A stretch of 64,000 bases of DNA from Burkholderiales bacterium (GTDB taxonomy: Bacteria > Pseudomonadota > Gammaproteobacteria > Burkholderiales > Burkholderiaceae_C), in NCBI GenBank assembly GCA_003963115.1, contig RXJQ01000008.1, positions 62,001-126,000 of the forward strand, written 5' to 3'. The notes below the pieces were generated by a model. The model had not been told where the DNA came from. It saw only the letters and a program-made list of their open reading frames with translations, and did no database searches. Positions within the stretch are counted from its first letter, which is position 1. The number at the start of each line of letters is the position of its first letter. Position numbers and translations under genes: made by a program. This document shows, piece after piece, positions 62,244 to 64,000 of the stretch.

Positions 62244-63500
62244 TCAATTTGCCTCGTGCTCAGACAAGACGACACCGGCGGCCAGCGTGGTGCGTTCCGC
62301 CTCAACCAACCAACGTCCCAGGATGTGCTCTTTGGCAAAGCTTTGTTCAGCATGAGCCCGAGCGTAGCCACCCAACTCCTTGAGCCTTTCTGGCGAATCC
62401 GCCAGTGTGACCACAGCCTGAACCAGTGCGGCACCATCATCTGGTGCAACAACAATGCCGCAATGCGACACCACGTGCGCCAACTCCGTGTCCTGACGGC
62501 AGGTTGCAATCACGGGGCGGCCACTTGACAGCATGCCTGTCAACTTGGATGGCAGAACCAAATCTTCAGCTTCGGCGCTTTGCGTCAACAGATGCATGTC
62601 GGCCAGCCCCAGAAGTTCGCCCAATCTTTCTTTGGGTTGCAGGGGCATGAGCTTGACGTTGGACAATCCCTTGCAAGCCGCCTCAAGTTCGGGACGCATG
62701 ACACCGTCACCACAAATGACGAACACGATGTCCTGACGATGAGTCAACTGACGCGCAGCAGCCGGGATGGCCAGCAGATTCTGTTTGTTGCCCCATGTAC
62801 CGGAGAACAACGCCACGGTCTGCTCCGGCTTGATTCCGAGCTCTTGTCTATAACTGCTGGGCCCCGCCAAAGGGTTGACGCCTGCCGTGTCGACCCAGTT
62901 CGAGAACAGGGTGATCGCTTCGTTGTCCACCCCCTTTTGCCGAAGCTTGTCGGCCATCTTTGACGAAATGGTCGACACCTTGTCGAATCGCTTGAGCACA
63001 GCGCGCTCCAGCCCCAAAGCCAGCGACTTGAGCCGCTTACCCTTGAGCAGATTCATCTGGAAAGCCACATCCACTTCGAAGTCCTGCACATGCAGCCAAG
63101 CCGTGGCCCCACACAAGCGCGCCGTCAACCAACCTACTGGCGCGCAGGCCATGGCCGGAGCCACCGTCAGCACCACGTCTGGATTCCAGAAGGTCTGACG
63201 CAACATCACAGGGATCGAACTGGCTGCAAAGCTCAACAAGTGCAGCACGCGCTTGACACCGCCCGGGTTTGAAGGCACCCACAGAGGCGCACGCCACACA
63301 TCGACCCCATGCAGAGATTCACGTCGATAAGGAGGCCACTGATAGCCTTCGGCGATCTTCCAGTTCGGGTAGTAAGGCGGCGCGGCCACCACGCGCACGT
63401 CGTGCCCCTTGGCAGCCAACCACTCGGCCATCTCTCCGGAATACTTGCCGATGCCAGTCGGCTCGGGCGCGTAGTTGGCGCTATAGATCAGGATCTTCAT
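62244..63500 (-). CDS. WcaI-like glycosyltransferase (colanic-acid type)
   Basis: 418 residues from the ATG at 63500, with AAGGA about ten bases upstream. The N-terminus ILIYSANYAPEPTGIGKYSGEMAEWLAAKGHDVRVVAAPPYYPNWKI is the signature of the WcaI/WbuB group, many of which are fucosyl- or acetamido-sugar transferases in colanic-acid-like loci. The C-terminal domain has ALFSGTWGNKQNLLAIP, MHLLTQSAEAEDLVLPSKLTGMLSSGRPVIATCRQD. With Gmd and Fcl in the window, L-fucose transfer is plausible. It is divergent from the wcaF-like gene. Confidence 0.9.
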   Translation of the reverse strand: MKILIYSANYAPEPTGIGKYSGEMAEWLAAKGHDVRVVAAPPYYPNWKIAEGYQWPPYRRESLHGVDVWRAPLWVPSNPGGVKRVLHLLSFAASSIPVMLRQTFWNPDVVLTVAPAMACAPVGWLTARLCGATAWLHVQDFEVDVAFQMNLLKGKRLKSLALGLERAVLKRFDKVSTISSKMADKLRQKGVDNEAITLFSNWVDTAGVNPLAGPSSYRQELGIKPEQTVALFSGTWGNKQNLLAIPAAARQLTHRQDIVFVICGDGVMRPELEAACKGLSNVKLMPLQPKERLGELLGLADMHLLTQSAEAEDLVLPSKLTGMLSSGRPVIATCRQDTELAHVVSHCGIVVAPDDGAALVQAVVTLADSPERLKELGGYARAHAEQSFAKEHILGRWLVEAERTTLAAGVVLSEHEAN

Positions 63501-63680
63501 CAGGGCTTTTCCTTGGTGCACTGATGATTCCCGCTGCTTGTAACGCCAACAAGTACCGCGAAATAGTCCGAACGGCCCTCCTTCATTCGCGTAGTCCGTT
63601 CGGACTACACCTGGACATCGGGGCGTTAAGCCAAACCGTGATGATGTATCCGTCTTTCAAGTACATGCAGGAGTCAGCCT
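63501..63680. other. Divergent intergenic region WcaI-like/wcaF-like
   Basis: 180 bases with a strong dyad and its repeated half-site (63564-63608). No terminator is seen. The ribosome-binding site AGGAG at 63670-63674 selects the GTG at 63681 for the plus-strand gene. Confidence 0.5.
63564..63608. promoter_or_regulatory. Paired dyad operator candidate
   Basis: A perfect palindrome GTAGTCCG-TT-CGGACTAC (63591-63608, 8-bp arms). A second copy of its left half, TAGTCCG-AA-CGG, lies at 63564-63573, 28 bases upstream. The 12-base arms 63564-63575 and 63596-63607 are also exact inverted copies of each other. This is the arrangement of two operators for a dimeric regulator, or one large stem-loop. 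Confidence 0.5.
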
Positions 63681-64000
63681 GTGATTCTCCAGGGCGTTGA
63701 TTCCCGAACTGGCCCATCCTTTTCTATTGGCAACCGACTTGCGCGAGGCCTATGGGGTGTAGTCTGGTTACTACTGTTCCGCACTTCGCCCAGGCCCTTT
63801 CATGCGTGGCGCGTTGCGCTGTTGCGCCTGTTTGGCGCACAGATCGGCCGGCACTTTCATATCCATTCATCTTGCCGCGTGTGGGCCCCATGGCAATTCA
63901 AGGCTGGCGACCATGTCGGCGTGGGCGAAGGTGTCAACTTCTACAACATGGGCCCCATGGAGATTGGCAGCAATGCAGTCATCTCCCAAGGCGCCCACCT
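63681..64000 (+). CDS. WcaF-like hexapeptide acetyltransferase (3' end outside window)
   Basis: 107 residues visible from a GTG at 63681 with AGGAG seven bases upstream; no ATG start exists in this frame nearby. The segment NRLARGLWGVVWLLLFRTSPRPFHAWRVALLRLFGAQIGRHFHIHSSCRVWAPWQFKAGDHVGVGEGVNFYNM shows the WcaF-type opening: one hydrophobic helix, then left-handed beta-helix repeats. WcaF-like enzymes O-acetylate colanic acid sugars in the cytoplasm. It continues beyond the right edge. It is probably part of the same island. Confidence 0.85.
   Translation, partial: MILQGVDSRTGPSFSIGNRLARGLWGVVWLLLFRTSPRPFHAWRVALLRLFGAQIGRHFHIHSSCRVWAPWQFKAGDHVGVGEGVNFYNMGPMEIGSNAVISQGAH

Overview
The window reads as a high-GC betaproteobacterial chromosome, most likely order Burkholderiales (Aquabacterium/Leptothrix/Rubrivivax-like). 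The order is inferred from gene types: a YhdP/AsmA-like protein divergent from glnE, a mannose-type PTS IIA overlapping HPr, an XrtB-type exosortase EPS locus, and a Phenol_MetA_deg-type porin. There is no rRNA or tRNA to fix the genus. No insertion sequence, prophage, tRNA or CRISPR array was seen.

1-20.2 kb is mostly housekeeping or conserved sequence: a beta-propeller lactonase-like gene cut by the left edge, a crotonase, fpr, queC, a lemA/M48 peptidase pair, a chalcone-isomerase-like Tat protein with an outer-membrane porin, PTS IIA/HPr without enzyme I, a lipoprotein, a degenerate sensor/receiver-like protein, a TlpA-like thioredoxin, a DUF4197 protein, the 1491-aa YhdP-like protein, glnE, and a rhombosortase overlapping the glnE end.

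20.3-64 kb is one large exopolysaccharide island holding two exosortase-B modules. Module A runs epsD-epsF-epsG-GT2-polymerase-GT4-flippase on the plus strand, and GT4-xrtB-epsI-GH99-like-GT(DUF1972) on the minus strand. Module B runs gmd-fcl-xrtB2, a divergently placed secreted DUF1800/DUF1501 pair, then epsF2-epsG2-epsI2-flippase-FrhB-like-pyruvyltransferase-polymerase-GT2-GH5-like-GT4-two acyltransferases. A third plus-strand block (WecG-type GT, GT4, GMC oxidoreductase, epimerase) follows, facing a membrane-anchored copper-radical oxidase with all five galactose-oxidase active-site residues. The right end carries a sugar-nucleotide pyrophosphorylase, a WcaI-like GT and a WcaF-like acetyltransferase cut by the window edge.

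Inferred workings: GDP-L-fucose is made by Gmd/Fcl. Repeat units are built by about nine glycosyltransferases, decorated by acyl and pyruvyl transfer and possibly by oxidation, flipped and polymerised by two Wzx/Wzy-like sets, and length-controlled by two EpsF/EpsG pairs. Both EpsG proteins carry an N-terminal tandem 24-5-24 repeat resembling the MshEN cyclic-di-GMP-binding motif. Two good sigma-54 (-24/-12) promoter matches, before epsF2 and before the WecG block, and a CRP-like dyad suggest RpoN and second-messenger control. No initiating phosphoglycosyltransferase, no Wza-type export protein and no PEP-CTERM or GlyGly-CTERM substrate is visible in the window, so the system must be completed elsewhere.
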